Positions 16,657 to 23,958 of a stretch of DNA of 35,165 nucleotides are shown piece after piece. Made by a program: the position numbers and the translations under genes. Location: the NCBI GenBank assembly GCA_964595455.1, contig CAZQQL010000022.1, positions 1 to 35,165 on the forward strand, read 5' to 3'. This stretch comes from DAOUEG01 sp964595455 (GTDB lineage Bacteria; Chloroflexota; Dehalococcoidia; Dehalococcoidales; RBG-16-60-22). The notes under the pieces are model-generated. The model saw only the letters and a list, made by a program, of their open reading frames with translations. It made no database searches and had not been told where the DNA came from. Every line of letters starts with the position of its first letter. Position 1 is the stretch's first letter.

Positions 16657-17661
16657 ATGGAAAATGAACTTGTGCCCCCCGGTCTCATCTACCTGGCGGA
16701 CAATATCAAGACGCACCAGAACATCCTGGGCGTAACCAAGGAACAGGGCGCCCGCTGGGCGGAGGACCTGGGTCTTCCCGCCGCGGGAGAGACAGTGTTC
16801 TTCGCCGGGTGCGGCTACCAGTACTCGGCCCAATTGGAACAGCTCATGAACCTCAGCCGGACCGTGGACAAGACGGTCATTGGGTCGGAACTGCCCATGA
16901 GGTTCGCCCGTTTTCAGAAAAAGCTCGGCCTCAACCTGCCGGGTATCTACAGCACTGTCATTTCCCGCAACAGCCACGGCGAGGTCCAGCCCCTGACGGC
17001 GGCTATCGGCGTGCTGCGCCACATCGGCATCGAACCTGCCTACCTCGCGGAAAAGGAGCCGTGCTGCGGCGCTCCCCTCAACCATGCCGGCCTCCAGGCC
17101 CGCTTTGCGGATAATGCAAAAAAAGCCTACAAGACATTGAAGGCGAACAACGTCAGGAACATCATCAGCATCGTGCCGTACTGCACCCACGCCCTGGCCG
17201 AGCTCTTCCCGAAACATGTCAAGGGGTTCGATATCACCGTCCGGCATTTCCTCCAGGTCGTGGTGGAAAACCTTGGTTCCCTCAAGCTCAAGTTCCCCAA
17301 GCCGGTCAGGATAACCTATCACGATCCCTGCCAGCTCGTCCGCTTTCTCGGCATCGTCGATGAACCGCGGCAGGTCCTGAGCGCCATTGAAAACGTCGAA
17401 TTCGTCGAGCCGGACTGGACCAGGGCTGAATTCGCCACCTGCTGCGGCGGGGGCGGCGGCTTCGAGGCGGTCTTCCCGGAACTGAGCTCGATGCTCGGCG
17501 TCAACCGCGCCCGTGAACTGCTGGATACCGGCGCGGACATCATCGCAACCCATTGCCCCGGCTGCGTCATGCAGCTGAAAGCGGGCGTTAAAGAACTCGG
17601 CGCGGACCACGTTATGGTCATGGACCTGGCGGAAGTCATCGCCATGGCAATGAACGAATGA
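16657..17661 (+). CDS. CCG-domain Fe-S oxidoreductase (LutA/LldE/HdrD-like)
   Basis: A 334-residue protein with two cysteine-rich CCG domains: FFAGCGYQYS with EPCCGAPLNHAG in the first, and HDPCQLVRFLG, CCGGGGGFE and HCPGCVMQL in the second. Such domains bind Fe-S or zinc centres in LutA, GlcF and heterodisulfide reductase subunit D. The first 40 residues (PPGLIYLADNIKTHQN and on) resemble the linker that in HdrD-like proteins follows a ferredoxin domain; that domain is absent. There is no ribosome site before the ATG, only a T-run, and a stop codon closes the frame 36 bases upstream. It overlaps the LutB-like gene by ATGA, which supplies two ferredoxin clusters. Confidence 0.82.
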   Translation: MENELVPPGLIYLADNIKTHQNILGVTKEQGARWAEDLGLPAAGETVFFAGCGYQYSAQLEQLMNLSRTVDKTVIGSELPMRFARFQKKLGLNLPGIYSTVISRNSHGEVQPLTAAIGVLRHIGIEPAYLAEKEPCCGAPLNHAGLQARFADNAKKAYKTLKANNVRNIISIVPYCTHALAELFPKHVKGFDITVRHFLQVVVENLGSLKLKFPKPVRITYHDPCQLVRFLGIVDEPRQVLSAIENVEFVEPDWTRAEFATCCGGGGGFEAVFPELSSMLGVNRARELLDTGADIIATHCPGCVMQLKAGVKELGADHVMVMDLAEVIAMAMNE

Positions 17662-18881
17662 GAAAACAGTCAGGTTTCAAATCATACAAGAAAGAGATCA
17701 TGGACGCGGCCCACAACGACCGCCTGCGCCTCGCCCTGTCCCGCGCTATCAAGAGCTTCCGCGGCAACGTCAAGAATGCCCTGGAAAAGTTCCCGCACAC
17801 CGTCAGCCTCGCCGAAGAAGTCAGGAAGATCAAGGAGAAATCCGTTCAGAATATGACCGCCCTGGCGCAGCAGGCCTGCTCCGTTATCGAAGAGAACAAG
17901 GGCAAGGCTTATATCGTGGGGACGGTCGAAGAAGCCCTCCTCCTCATCGCCGATATCTGCGGCACGGGCAAGACCATCGTCAAGGGCAAGAGCATGACCG
18001 GCGAGGAGATCGGCCTCCGGGAGTACCTGGAAGAGCGCGGCAACGAAGTCTACGAGACCGACCTCGGGGAATTCATCATCCAGAAGCTCGGCTCGCGCCC
18101 GATGCACATCCTGTCGCCGTCCATTCACGTGCCCCGGGAAGACGTCGCCCGGCTGTTCTCCAAGATCATGGGCCAGAATTACACCGACGATACCGAGATC
18201 GCCGAACTTGTGGCCGCCGCCCGTAACTACCTGCGGGACAAATTCTTCAAGGCGCAGATCGGCATCAGCGGCGCCAACGTCGTCGCCGCCGAGACCGGCA
18301 CCCTGTTCCTCATCGAAAACGAAGGCAACATCCGGCTCGCCACCGGCGCCCCGGAAACGCATATCGCCCTCGTCGGCATGGAAAAGCTCGTGCCCACCCT
18401 CAGTGACGCCTTCAAGGTTTCCGAGGTCACCTGGCGGTACGCCAACTATACGATTCCCTCATACGTCAGCATGGTCTCCGGCCCGAGCAAGACCGGGGAC
18501 ATCGAAAAAGTGACCACCTACGGGGCGCACGGCCCTCGCGATTTCCACGTCATTTTCCTCGACGGCGGCCGCACCCGCCTGGCCAAGTACCCGAAGCTGG
18601 CCCAGGCGCTGTTCTGTCTCCGCTGCGGCGGCTGCCTCTACGAATGTCCCGTTTTTTCCGTCACCGCCGGGCATTTCGGGGACAAATATTTCACCGGCAT
18701 CGGGGCGGTCTGGGCGGCCATCGTCAATCAGGACCCGGAGAAAGCCTCCGCCATCGCGTACACCTGCCTCACCTGCGGGCGCTGCAAGCAGCAGTGCCCC
18801 ATGAAGATTGACGTTCCCGAGATGATCATCGAACTGCGCAAACTGCTGGCGGAGAACGATGGGGATATTCCGCGAGATTAA
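17658..18881 (+). CDS. lutB: LutB/LldF-like Fe-S protein (LUD domain + two ferredoxin motifs)
   Basis: A 407-residue protein with a LUD domain (about residues 60-300; GISGANVVAAETGTLFLIEN is characteristic). A C-terminal ferredoxin-like part follows, with two cluster motifs, CLRCGGCLYECPVF and CLTCGRCKQQCPM. In LutABC/LldEFG, LutB is the Fe-S subunit of an L-lactate oxidising complex. Here only the A- and B-like genes are present, and the LutC position is taken by a fumarase gene, so lactate as substrate is not certain. Overlaps: 4 bases with the gene before and 23 with the one after, implying tight coupling. It is probably a soluble electron carrier complex feeding quinone or ferredoxin. Confidence 0.86.
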   Translation: MRKQSGFKSYKKEIMDAAHNDRLRLALSRAIKSFRGNVKNALEKFPHTVSLAEEVRKIKEKSVQNMTALAQQACSVIEENKGKAYIVGTVEEALLLIADICGTGKTIVKGKSMTGEEIGLREYLEERGNEVYETDLGEFIIQKLGSRPMHILSPSIHVPREDVARLFSKIMGQNYTDDTEIAELVAAARNYLRDKFFKAQIGISGANVVAAETGTLFLIENEGNIRLATGAPETHIALVGMEKLVPTLSDAFKVSEVTWRYANYTIPSYVSMVSGPSKTGDIEKVTTYGAHGPRDFHVIFLDGGRTRLAKYPKLAQALFCLRCGGCLYECPVFSVTAGHFGDKYFTGIGAVWAAIVNQDPEKASAIAYTCLTCGRCKQQCPMKIDVPEMIIELRKLLAENDGDIPRD

Positions 18882-19710
18882 CGCCGCCGCCATCACGGAC
18901 GCTGTCGCGGCGCTGTTCCTTGAGGCCGAATACCGGCTCTCCGATGATGTCATCGCCGCCCTGGAACGAGCCTGTGAGGAAGAAGTCTCCATGCCCGGCC
19001 GGGAAGTCCTCGAGACCATCCTGGAGAATGCCCGCATCGCCGATGCCGAGCACATCCCGCTCTGCCAGGACTGTGGTTCCGCGGTAGTCTTCCTGGAAAT
19101 AGGGCAGGACGCCCATATTCTCGGCGACCTGACAAAGGCCGTCAACGAGGGCGTCCGCCGCGCCTACGAGGAAGGCTATCTCCGCAAGTCCATGGTGGCA
19201 AACCCTTTCTCCGAGCGCAGGAACACCGGCGATAATACCCCGGCCATCATCCATACCAACTTCGTACCCGGCCAGCGGGTGAAGATAACCGTGCTGCCCA
19301 AGGGCGGCGGCTCGGAGAACGTGGCGAAGCTGGGTATGCTCCTCCCGGCCGACGGACGCCAGGGCGTCATCGAGTTCGTGGTCAAGGCTGTCGAAGAAGC
19401 CTCCAGCAAACCCTGCCCGCCGGTCATCGTCGGGGTGGGTATCGGCGGGACGGCGGACAAGGCTATGGTGATGGCCAAGCACGCGCTTCTCCGTAATGTC
19501 GGCGAACCCAGCTCCGACCATGAAACCGCCGGCCTGGAAAAAGAACTGCTGGGCAGGATCAACGACCTGGGCATCGGCCCGATGGGCTATGGCGGTCGCA
19601 TCACCGCCCTGGCCGTTCATGTGGAGACCTTCCCGACTCATATAACCTCACTGCCGGTGGCGGTCAATCTGCAGTGCCATTCCGCGAGACATAGAAGCAA
19701 GGTGATATAA
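18859..19710 (+). CDS. Class I (Fe-S) fumarate hydratase/tartrate dehydratase family, alpha subunit
   Basis: A 283-residue alpha subunit of the two-subunit iron-sulfur hydro-lyases, which interconvert fumarate and L-malate; tartrate dehydratase and mesaconase belong to the same family. Cluster-binding cysteines are visible: CQDCG (C69/C72), C186 in KPCPPVIVGVGIGG, and C273 in LQCHSAR. NTGDNTPAIIHTNF and PKGGGSEN are further family blocks. It overlaps the LutB-like gene by 23 bases, with GGCGGAG as ribosome site inside that gene. The beta subunit is encoded one gene downstream, beyond a NUDIX gene. Fumarase is the default call; other dicarboxylates cannot be excluded. Confidence 0.92.
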   Translation: MGIFREINAAAITDAVAALFLEAEYRLSDDVIAALERACEEEVSMPGREVLETILENARIADAEHIPLCQDCGSAVVFLEIGQDAHILGDLTKAVNEGVRRAYEEGYLRKSMVANPFSERRNTGDNTPAIIHTNFVPGQRVKITVLPKGGGSENVAKLGMLLPADGRQGVIEFVVKAVEEASSKPCPPVIVGVGIGGTADKAMVMAKHALLRNVGEPSSDHETAGLEKELLGRINDLGIGPMGYGGRITALAVHVETFPTHITSLPVAVNLQCHSARHRSKVI

Positions 19711-19723
19711 AAAAGGAAGAATC

Positions 19724-20215
19724 GTGAAACCGGGTGTTGACTACGTCGGTGTCGGGGTAGGGGCTGTCATTGTGGATGAAGATGGCCGTCTTTTCCTGGC
19801 CAGGCGCGGACCGGAAGCGAGGGCCGAGAGAGGCTTATGGGAATTTCCCGGAGGTACGGTTGAGTTCGGAGAGAGATTGACCGATGCCCTGCTCAGGGAG
19901 ATCGATGAGGAATTTGGCATCGAGGTATCGGTCGGAGACATGCTGGATGTGGTTGACATCTTCATACCTGAAGAACAGCAGCACTGGGTTTCCATTGCAT
20001 ATATTTGCCGGATCATCTCCGGTGTTCCATCCATACAGGAACCGGAGAAGTGCACCGAATTCGGCTGGTTTTTCCCTGATGAGACTCCCGCGACCCTGTC
20101 CCGGTTTACCACGGAGAACCTGCGCCATTACAAACAATTCCTGGAGAATGGAGCGACAGGCATTGCAAATAGTACAGATAGGTTGGGTGAAGTGAAACGT
20201 AACCCACCAATATGA
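19724..20215 (+). CDS. NUDIX hydrolase between the fumarase subunit genes
   Basis: A 163-residue NUDIX protein. The box is complete: G44-x5-E50-x7-R58-E59-I60-x-E62-E63-x-G65-I66. FLARRGPEARAERGLWEFPGG before the box resembles MutT-like nucleotide pyrophosphohydrolases that cleave oxidised or excess NTPs, but substrate cannot be read from the box. It starts at GTG, with GGAAGA (19715-19720) upstream, 13 bases after the alpha subunit stop. Its own stop overlaps the beta subunit start by ATGA. Being wedged between two subunits of one enzyme is unusual and the coupling means beta translation depends on it. Confidence 0.92.
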   Translation: MKPGVDYVGVGVGAVIVDEDGRLFLARRGPEARAERGLWEFPGGTVEFGERLTDALLREIDEEFGIEVSVGDMLDVVDIFIPEEQQHWVSIAYICRIISGVPSIQEPEKCTEFGWFFPDETPATLSRFTTENLRHYKQFLENGATGIANSTDRLGEVKRNPPI

Positions 20216-20769
20216 AAATGGAAAAACACATAACCTTACCCCTGACTGAAGAATCAATCGCCGCTCTGGCAGCCGGAGACAAGGTCCTGCTGACCGGTAC
20301 GCTCTACGTTGCCCGTGATGCCGCCCACAAACGCCTCGTGGAAACGCTGGACAGGGGAGAGCCGCTCCCATTTGACATAAAAGGCCAGACCGTTTACTAT
20401 ATGGGTCCTTCTCCGGCCCCACCGGGGCGCGTTATCGGCGCCGCCGGCCCCACCACCAGCACCCGCATGGACCCGTACACGCCCCGGCTCATCGCCGCCG
20501 GCCTCAGGGGCATGATTGGTAAAGGGCCGCGCTCGGAAGCGGTCAAGGAAGCCGTCCGGACTTACAAGGCGGTCTACCTGGCCCCGGTCGGGGGCGCCGG
20601 CGCGCTGCTCTCCAGATGCATCCTTTCTTCCGAAATCGTCGCCTATGAAGACCTCGGACCGGAATCCGTCCGCAGGCTGGAGGTCAGGGACTTCCCCGTC
20701 ACCGTTATCAACGATATCTACGGCGGTGACTTGTACATCGAAGGAAAAAAGCAGTATAGTTTACTCTGA
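20212..20769 (+). CDS. Class I (Fe-S) fumarate hydratase/tartrate dehydratase family, beta subunit
   Basis: A 185-residue beta subunit matching the C-terminal part of single-chain class I fumarases. Landmarks: GTLYVARDAAHKRL, the substrate-site block GPTTSTRMDPYTP, GMIGKG, and AYEDLGPESVRRLEV. It completes the enzyme with the alpha subunit encoded at 18859-19710. Translation is coupled to the NUDIX gene by a 4-base overlap, and no independent ribosome site is needed. Twenty-nine bases downstream the first cyclase-family gene begins. Confidence 0.92.
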   Translation: MKMEKHITLPLTEESIAALAAGDKVLLTGTLYVARDAAHKRLVETLDRGEPLPFDIKGQTVYYMGPSPAPPGRVIGAAGPTTSTRMDPYTPRLIAAGLRGMIGKGPRSEAVKEAVRTYKAVYLAPVGGAGALLSRCILSSEIVAYEDLGPESVRRLEVRDFPVTVINDIYGGDLYIEGKKQYSLL

Positions 20770-20798
20770 CAACAAAATAACGCCGCAGGAGCTGTCAG

Positions 20799-21485
20799 AT
20801 GTCCAAAGACTATACCTACTATGACCTGACCCTTCCCCTGAACACGGAAATCCCGCTCCCGCCCGCCATTCCGGTCAAGCCGGATGACCCGCCACGCTTC
20901 GAGTCGAAAATTCCCCTCGCCACTGTGTACCGCTTTTTCGACGTGGACAAGGGCGACAAGGTGACCCTCTCCCGCATCGAGATGACTACTCATGACGGCA
21001 CGCACATCGATTCCCCGCGCCACTTCGTCCCCGGCGGGCCGACCATCGATACCATGGACCTGAACACGACCATCGGGCCCTGCCGCGTTATCGGGATCAA
21101 GGACGAGAAATCAGTGACGGTCAAGGAACTGGAGCCGTACAACATCCAGGCCGGTGAACGCATTCTCTTCAAGACCAGCAACTCCCCGAAGGTATGGTCG
21201 AAGCGCCAGTGGGACGGCGATTTCGTCACGCTTTCCCTCGAAGCCGCGAACTACCTCGTCGAAAAGAAGATTCGGCTGGTGGGGTTCGACTACATCTCCC
21301 TTGCCAGCGCCGACCCGCCGGAGAACATCGGCTGGGTGCATGAAGCGTTCCTCAAGAACGGTATTTTCATCCTGGAAGCGATCAACCTCGGCGGCGTCGA
21401 ACCGGGTGACTATGAGCTTATCTGCCTGCCGCTCCGCATCGATAAAGGCGACGCCGGCCCGTGCCGCGTGGTCCTGCGAAAGTAA
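20799..21485 (+). CDS. Cyclase-family (kynurenine formamidase-like) metal hydrolase, copy 1
   Basis: A 228-residue member of the cyclase family (PF04199). The metal-binding signature HxGTHxDxPxH is intact as HDGTHIDSPRH. Known members include kynurenine formamidase and isatin hydrolase, which open amides or ring amides with Zn or Mn. No tryptophan-degradation gene is nearby, so kynurenine is not assumed. Ribosome site CAGGAG lies before the ATG. The next gene is a close paralogue, and both follow the fumarase genes, suggesting that the hydrolysed product may be a carboxylic acid feeding this pathway (inference). Confidence 0.88.
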   Translation: MSKDYTYYDLTLPLNTEIPLPPAIPVKPDDPPRFESKIPLATVYRFFDVDKGDKVTLSRIEMTTHDGTHIDSPRHFVPGGPTIDTMDLNTTIGPCRVIGIKDEKSVTVKELEPYNIQAGERILFKTSNSPKVWSKRQWDGDFVTLSLEAANYLVEKKIRLVGFDYISLASADPPENIGWVHEAFLKNGIFILEAINLGGVEPGDYELICLPLRIDKGDAGPCRVVLRK

Positions 21486-21533
21486 CCATATGCAGGCCCA
21501 GACACTGAAGCGGCTCGTAAAGGAGGTACCATA

Positions 21534-22205
21534 ATGACCAAATCCGAATGGATCGATGTGACGCTGCCCCTCAACCAGAGCATGCCGCAGCTTAGCGCTG
21601 ACTATTCTTCAGATGATTCGCCGGTCAGACCGCCGAAAGTCTACCGCTTTTTCGATGTCGATAAAGGGGATAAGGTCACCATGTCCCGCATCGAGATATG
21701 TTCGCACGACGGCACTCACATCGATGCGCCCCTTCATTTCATCCCCGGCGGAAATACCATAGATACCATGCCCATCGAGACCACGGTCGGGCCGGTGCGC
21801 GTCATCGAGATCAAAGATGACAGGCAGGTCACCGTCGAAGAATTGGAACCGTACAACATCAAAGAGGGCGAGCGCATCTTCCTCAAGACGAAGAACTCCG
21901 GCCGGGTCTATACCAAGGCTTTCTGGGACGGCCCGTTCGTCACTATCTCCCTGGAAGCCGCGAAGTACCTCGCCGCACGCAAGATACGCATCATCGGTTT
22001 CGACTATATGACCATCGCCGATGCCGTCGTACCGGAAATGATCAATAATGTGCACAAGTCCTTTCTTACTAACGGGATTTTCATCCTCGAAGGGCTGAAT
22101 CTGGACGGCGTGAAACCGGGCGATTACGACCTCGTCTGCCTGCCGCTCCGCCTGGAGAAAGGCGACGCCGGTCCCTGCCGCGTCTGCATCAAGCCGAAAA
22201 AGTAG
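21534..22205 (+). CDS. Cyclase-family (kynurenine formamidase-like) metal hydrolase, copy 2
   Basis: A 223-residue paralogue of the preceding gene; by eye about 60% of aligned positions are identical, including VYRFFDVDKGDKVT, ELEPYNI and KGDAGPCRV. The metal signature HDGTHIDAPLH is intact. The two copies differ at the N-terminus and in the stretch after GFDY (SLASADPPENIG against TIADAVVPEMIN), which may alter specificity or oligomer contacts. A perfect ribosome site, AAGGAGGT (21520-21527), precedes the ATG, stronger than that of copy 1. It is the last gene of the operon before a terminator. Confidence 0.88.
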   Translation: MTKSEWIDVTLPLNQSMPQLSADYSSDDSPVRPPKVYRFFDVDKGDKVTMSRIEICSHDGTHIDAPLHFIPGGNTIDTMPIETTVGPVRVIEIKDDRQVTVEELEPYNIKEGERIFLKTKNSGRVYTKAFWDGPFVTISLEAAKYLAARKIRIIGFDYMTIADAVVPEMINNVHKSFLTNGIFILEGLNLDGVKPGDYDLVCLPLRLEKGDAGPCRVCIKPKK

Positions 22206-22230
22206 GTAGGTGAGAGAAGCTACTCCCAAT

Positions 22231-22272
22231 ACCGCTCCGGCGGGTATATCCTGCCGGGGCGGTGTCCTTTTT
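22231..22272 (+). terminator. Intrinsic terminator of the LutAB-fumarase-cyclase operon
   Basis: A 14-bp stem with two imperfect pairs (22231-22244 with 22250-22263) and loop TATAT is followed shortly by five T (22268-22272). It lies 25 bases after the second cyclase stop. Confidence 0.78.
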
Positions 22273-22309
22273 CCTACCGTCTTAGCGTGAACTGTGGTAG
22301 TCTTTTACT

Positions 22310-23233
22310 ATGACGGCGCACGCGCACAACCACGGTCACGCCAATGCCGGCAAACCGTTAAAACTCACGCTGCTCATTATCGTGGTCATCATGGTGGCGG
22401 AGGTCATCGGCGGGTTTGTCGCCAACAGCCTTTCCCTGCTCGGTGATGCCGGCCACATGCTGACGGACGCCCTGGCCATCGTCCTCAGCCTGTTCGCTAT
22501 CGGGCTGGCCCGCCGTCCCGCCACCACGCGGCGCACCTTCGGCCTCCATCGCGCCGAGATCATGGCGGCGCTGACCAACGGCGTCATCCTGATACTCATC
22601 TCTGTCTACATATTCTACGAAGCTTACCAGCGCTTCATAGATCCGCCCGAGGTCGATGGCCCGGTCATGCTCATCGTCGCCGGTATCGGCCTCATAGCCA
22701 ATCTTGCCGGGATACTGATACTCAGGCGCTCTTCGGAAGGCAGCCTCAACGTCAAGGCGGCGTTCTGGCATATCATCGGGGACACGCTTTCCTCCGTCGG
22801 CGTCATCGTGGCCGGCGTCATCATCCTGCTGACCGGCTGGTACGTCGCGGACCCCATCCTGGCCGTTGTCATCGGCGTCGTCATCATCTGGGGAGCGTTC
22901 CGCATCGTCAGGGAAGCATCGAACATCCTCCTGGAGTCGGTCCCGGGCCATGTCAAACTGGATGAGGTTGCGGATGCTATGAAGTCTGTTCCCGGCGTGA
23001 CGGGCCTGCACGACGTCCATGTCTGGACGATTACGTCCGGTATCTACGCCCTGAGCGCCCATGTGGAAGTGGAAGACCGTATGGTCAGCGAGAGCGCCGA
23101 TGTCCTCGCCGGTCTCAACAAGGTACTGGAAGAACGTTTCGACATCAGTCATACTACACTGCAGCTGGAGTGCGATTCCTGCCCGAGCGGGACGGCCTGC
23201 AGGCTGCCGACGGTGAATGCGCATGAAAACTGA
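22310..23233 (+). CDS. Cation diffusion facilitator, zinc/divalent metal exporter (CzcD/ZitB type)
   Basis: A 307-residue CDF transporter with six membrane helices and a cytoplasmic C-terminal domain. Metal-site residues are H49-x3-D53 in helix 2 (GDAGHMLTD) and H154-x3-D158 in helix 5 (HIIGD), the H/D pattern of zinc-preferring members. A His-rich N-terminus (HAHNHGHANA) may bind metal. The C-terminal domain has HDVHVWTI and ends with a cysteine cluster (CDSCPSGTAC). It exports Zn2+ or a similar ion in exchange for protons. No ribosome site is seen before the ATG. Its end overlaps the next gene by 17 bases. Confidence 0.93.
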   Translation: MTAHAHNHGHANAGKPLKLTLLIIVVIMVAEVIGGFVANSLSLLGDAGHMLTDALAIVLSLFAIGLARRPATTRRTFGLHRAEIMAALTNGVILILISVYIFYEAYQRFIDPPEVDGPVMLIVAGIGLIANLAGILILRRSSEGSLNVKAAFWHIIGDTLSSVGVIVAGVIILLTGWYVADPILAVVIGVVIIWGAFRIVREASNILLESVPGHVKLDEVADAMKSVPGVTGLHDVHVWTITSGIYALSAHVEVEDRMVSESADVLAGLNKVLEERFDISHTTLQLECDSCPSGTACRLPTVNAHEN

Positions 23234-23561
23234 ATTCTGGCCGAGACTGGAGAATCTGCTGACGGAGCACAAGCTGGTCATTGACCGGCCCAAGAACTCA
23301 GCCCATCCACGCTTTTCCCACCTCATCTTCCCGCTCGATTACGGCTATCTTGAAGGCGTTAAAGGCGGTGACGGGGATGGTCTGGACCTCTGGCGGGGTT
23401 CGGACCCTGCGCTGGGACTCGTGGGGATCGTCTGCACGGTGGACATCATGAAGAAGGACGCGGAAATCAAGCTTTTGGTGGGCTGCACGGAGGAAGACAT
23501 CGGGACCATCGAGCGGTTCCACAACGGGAAGTACATGTCCGCGGTCATTGTGCGGCGTTAG
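23217..23561 (+). CDS. Small inorganic pyrophosphatase-like protein
   Basis: 114 residues resembling the short, stand-alone relatives of soluble inorganic pyrophosphatase: HPRFSHLIFPLDYGYLEGVKGGDGDGLDLW matches the core region in pattern (cited as a family block). The normal enzyme is about 175 residues and has a DxDPxD loop; here it is shortened to GDGDGLD, so catalytic activity is uncertain. The ATG lies inside the end of the CDF gene (17-base overlap); a second ATG two codons later is also possible. Coupling to a metal exporter could reflect pyrophosphatase metal dependence, but that is speculation. Confidence 0.72.
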   Translation: MRMKTEFWPRLENLLTEHKLVIDRPKNSAHPRFSHLIFPLDYGYLEGVKGGDGDGLDLWRGSDPALGLVGIVCTVDIMKKDAEIKLLVGCTEEDIGTIERFHNGKYMSAVIVRR

Positions 23562-23607
23562 CACTGAGCTCATGCAGCACTCTTTTCAGTGACAAGCACC
23601 TGGGTAG

Positions 23608-23626
23608 CGCGGGTATCTTGCCCGCG
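23608..23626. repeat. Short palindromic repeat (CGCGGG/CCCGCG type)
   Basis: CGCGGGTATCTTGCCCGCG is a hairpin with a 7-base loop. Its right half, ATCTTGCCCGCGA, recurs at 23741-23753 and its left half, GGTAGCGCGGG, at 23872-23882, so this is a small repeat family confined here to the gap between the pyrophosphatase-like gene and glcD. Confidence 0.6.
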
Positions 23627-23635
23627 ACCTCCTTT

Positions 23636-23676
23636 CCTCGTCCCTTCTCCCCTTGTGGGAGAAGGTTAGGATGAGG
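23636..23676. repeat. REP-like hairpin element
   Basis: Inner stem CCTTCTCCC (23643-23651) pairs with GGGAGAAGG (23657-23665) around a 5-base loop. Outer arms CCTCGTCC and GGATGAGG pair with one G-T mismatch. This resembles a widespread non-coding repeat of bacterial intergenic regions; a degenerate relative lies near 30056-30094. Confidence 0.55.
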
Positions 23677-23799
23677 GGTAACGAATAGCCCTGGTAACCC
23701 TCTTAATAGTCGTTCATTTCCACGTAGCAGGATTATTTGCATCTTGCCCGCGATCGTCCTTTTTCCGGTTAGTCATAGAGCAGGTAACACCAATGATGG

Positions 23800-23820
23800 A
23801 TCCCGGATCAAGTCCGGGAT
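23800..23820. repeat. Palindromic repeat ATCCCGGA...TCCGGGAT
   Basis: An 8-bp perfect stem with a 5-base loop. Related to the second hairpin of the longer repeats at 27139, 28592 and 28769 (ATCCCGGC/GCCGGGAT). The 392-base stretch 23562-23953 contains these repeats and the glcD promoter but no gene I can support. Confidence 0.6.
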
Positions 23821-23918
23821 GACACCGGTGGAAAGCAGGGTTGGTGCTAGAAACCCCGCCGTCTTCCCTGGGGTAGCGCGGGCGTGCCATCTGGTATGGA
23901 TCGTTTACAGGGCTGCAT

Positions 23919-23947
23919 TTGCCCCTTTTTCCGCTTTGCGCTAGCAT
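23919..23947 (+). promoter_or_regulatory. Putative promoter giving a leaderless glcD transcript
   Basis: TTGCCC (23919-23924), 17-base spacer, TAGCAT (23942-23947), each 4 of 6 matches. The ATG of glcD lies 7 bases after the -10 box, so transcription would start at or next to the start codon. No ribosome site is present. Confidence 0.4.
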
Positions 23948-23958
23948 AGAACTATGCT
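23943..23958. promoter_or_regulatory. Palindrome across the glcD start codon
   Basis: AGCATAGaaCTATGCT is a perfect 7+2+7 inverted repeat. It overlaps the putative -10 box and contains the glcD ATG (23954-23956), so it could be an operator rather than an RNA hairpin. Confidence 0.4.

Noticed and set aside
15865..17610. A 581-codon minus-strand frame opposite tetR and the LutA-like gene
   Set aside because: It crosses two recognised genes and the intergenic repeat; no domain is recognisable and part of its translation comes from the repeat fragment.
20799..22205. Calling the two cyclase-family genes kynurenine formamidases (kynB)
   Set aside because: Only the family metal motif supports it; no kynurenine pathway gene is nearby and the context is dicarboxylate metabolism.
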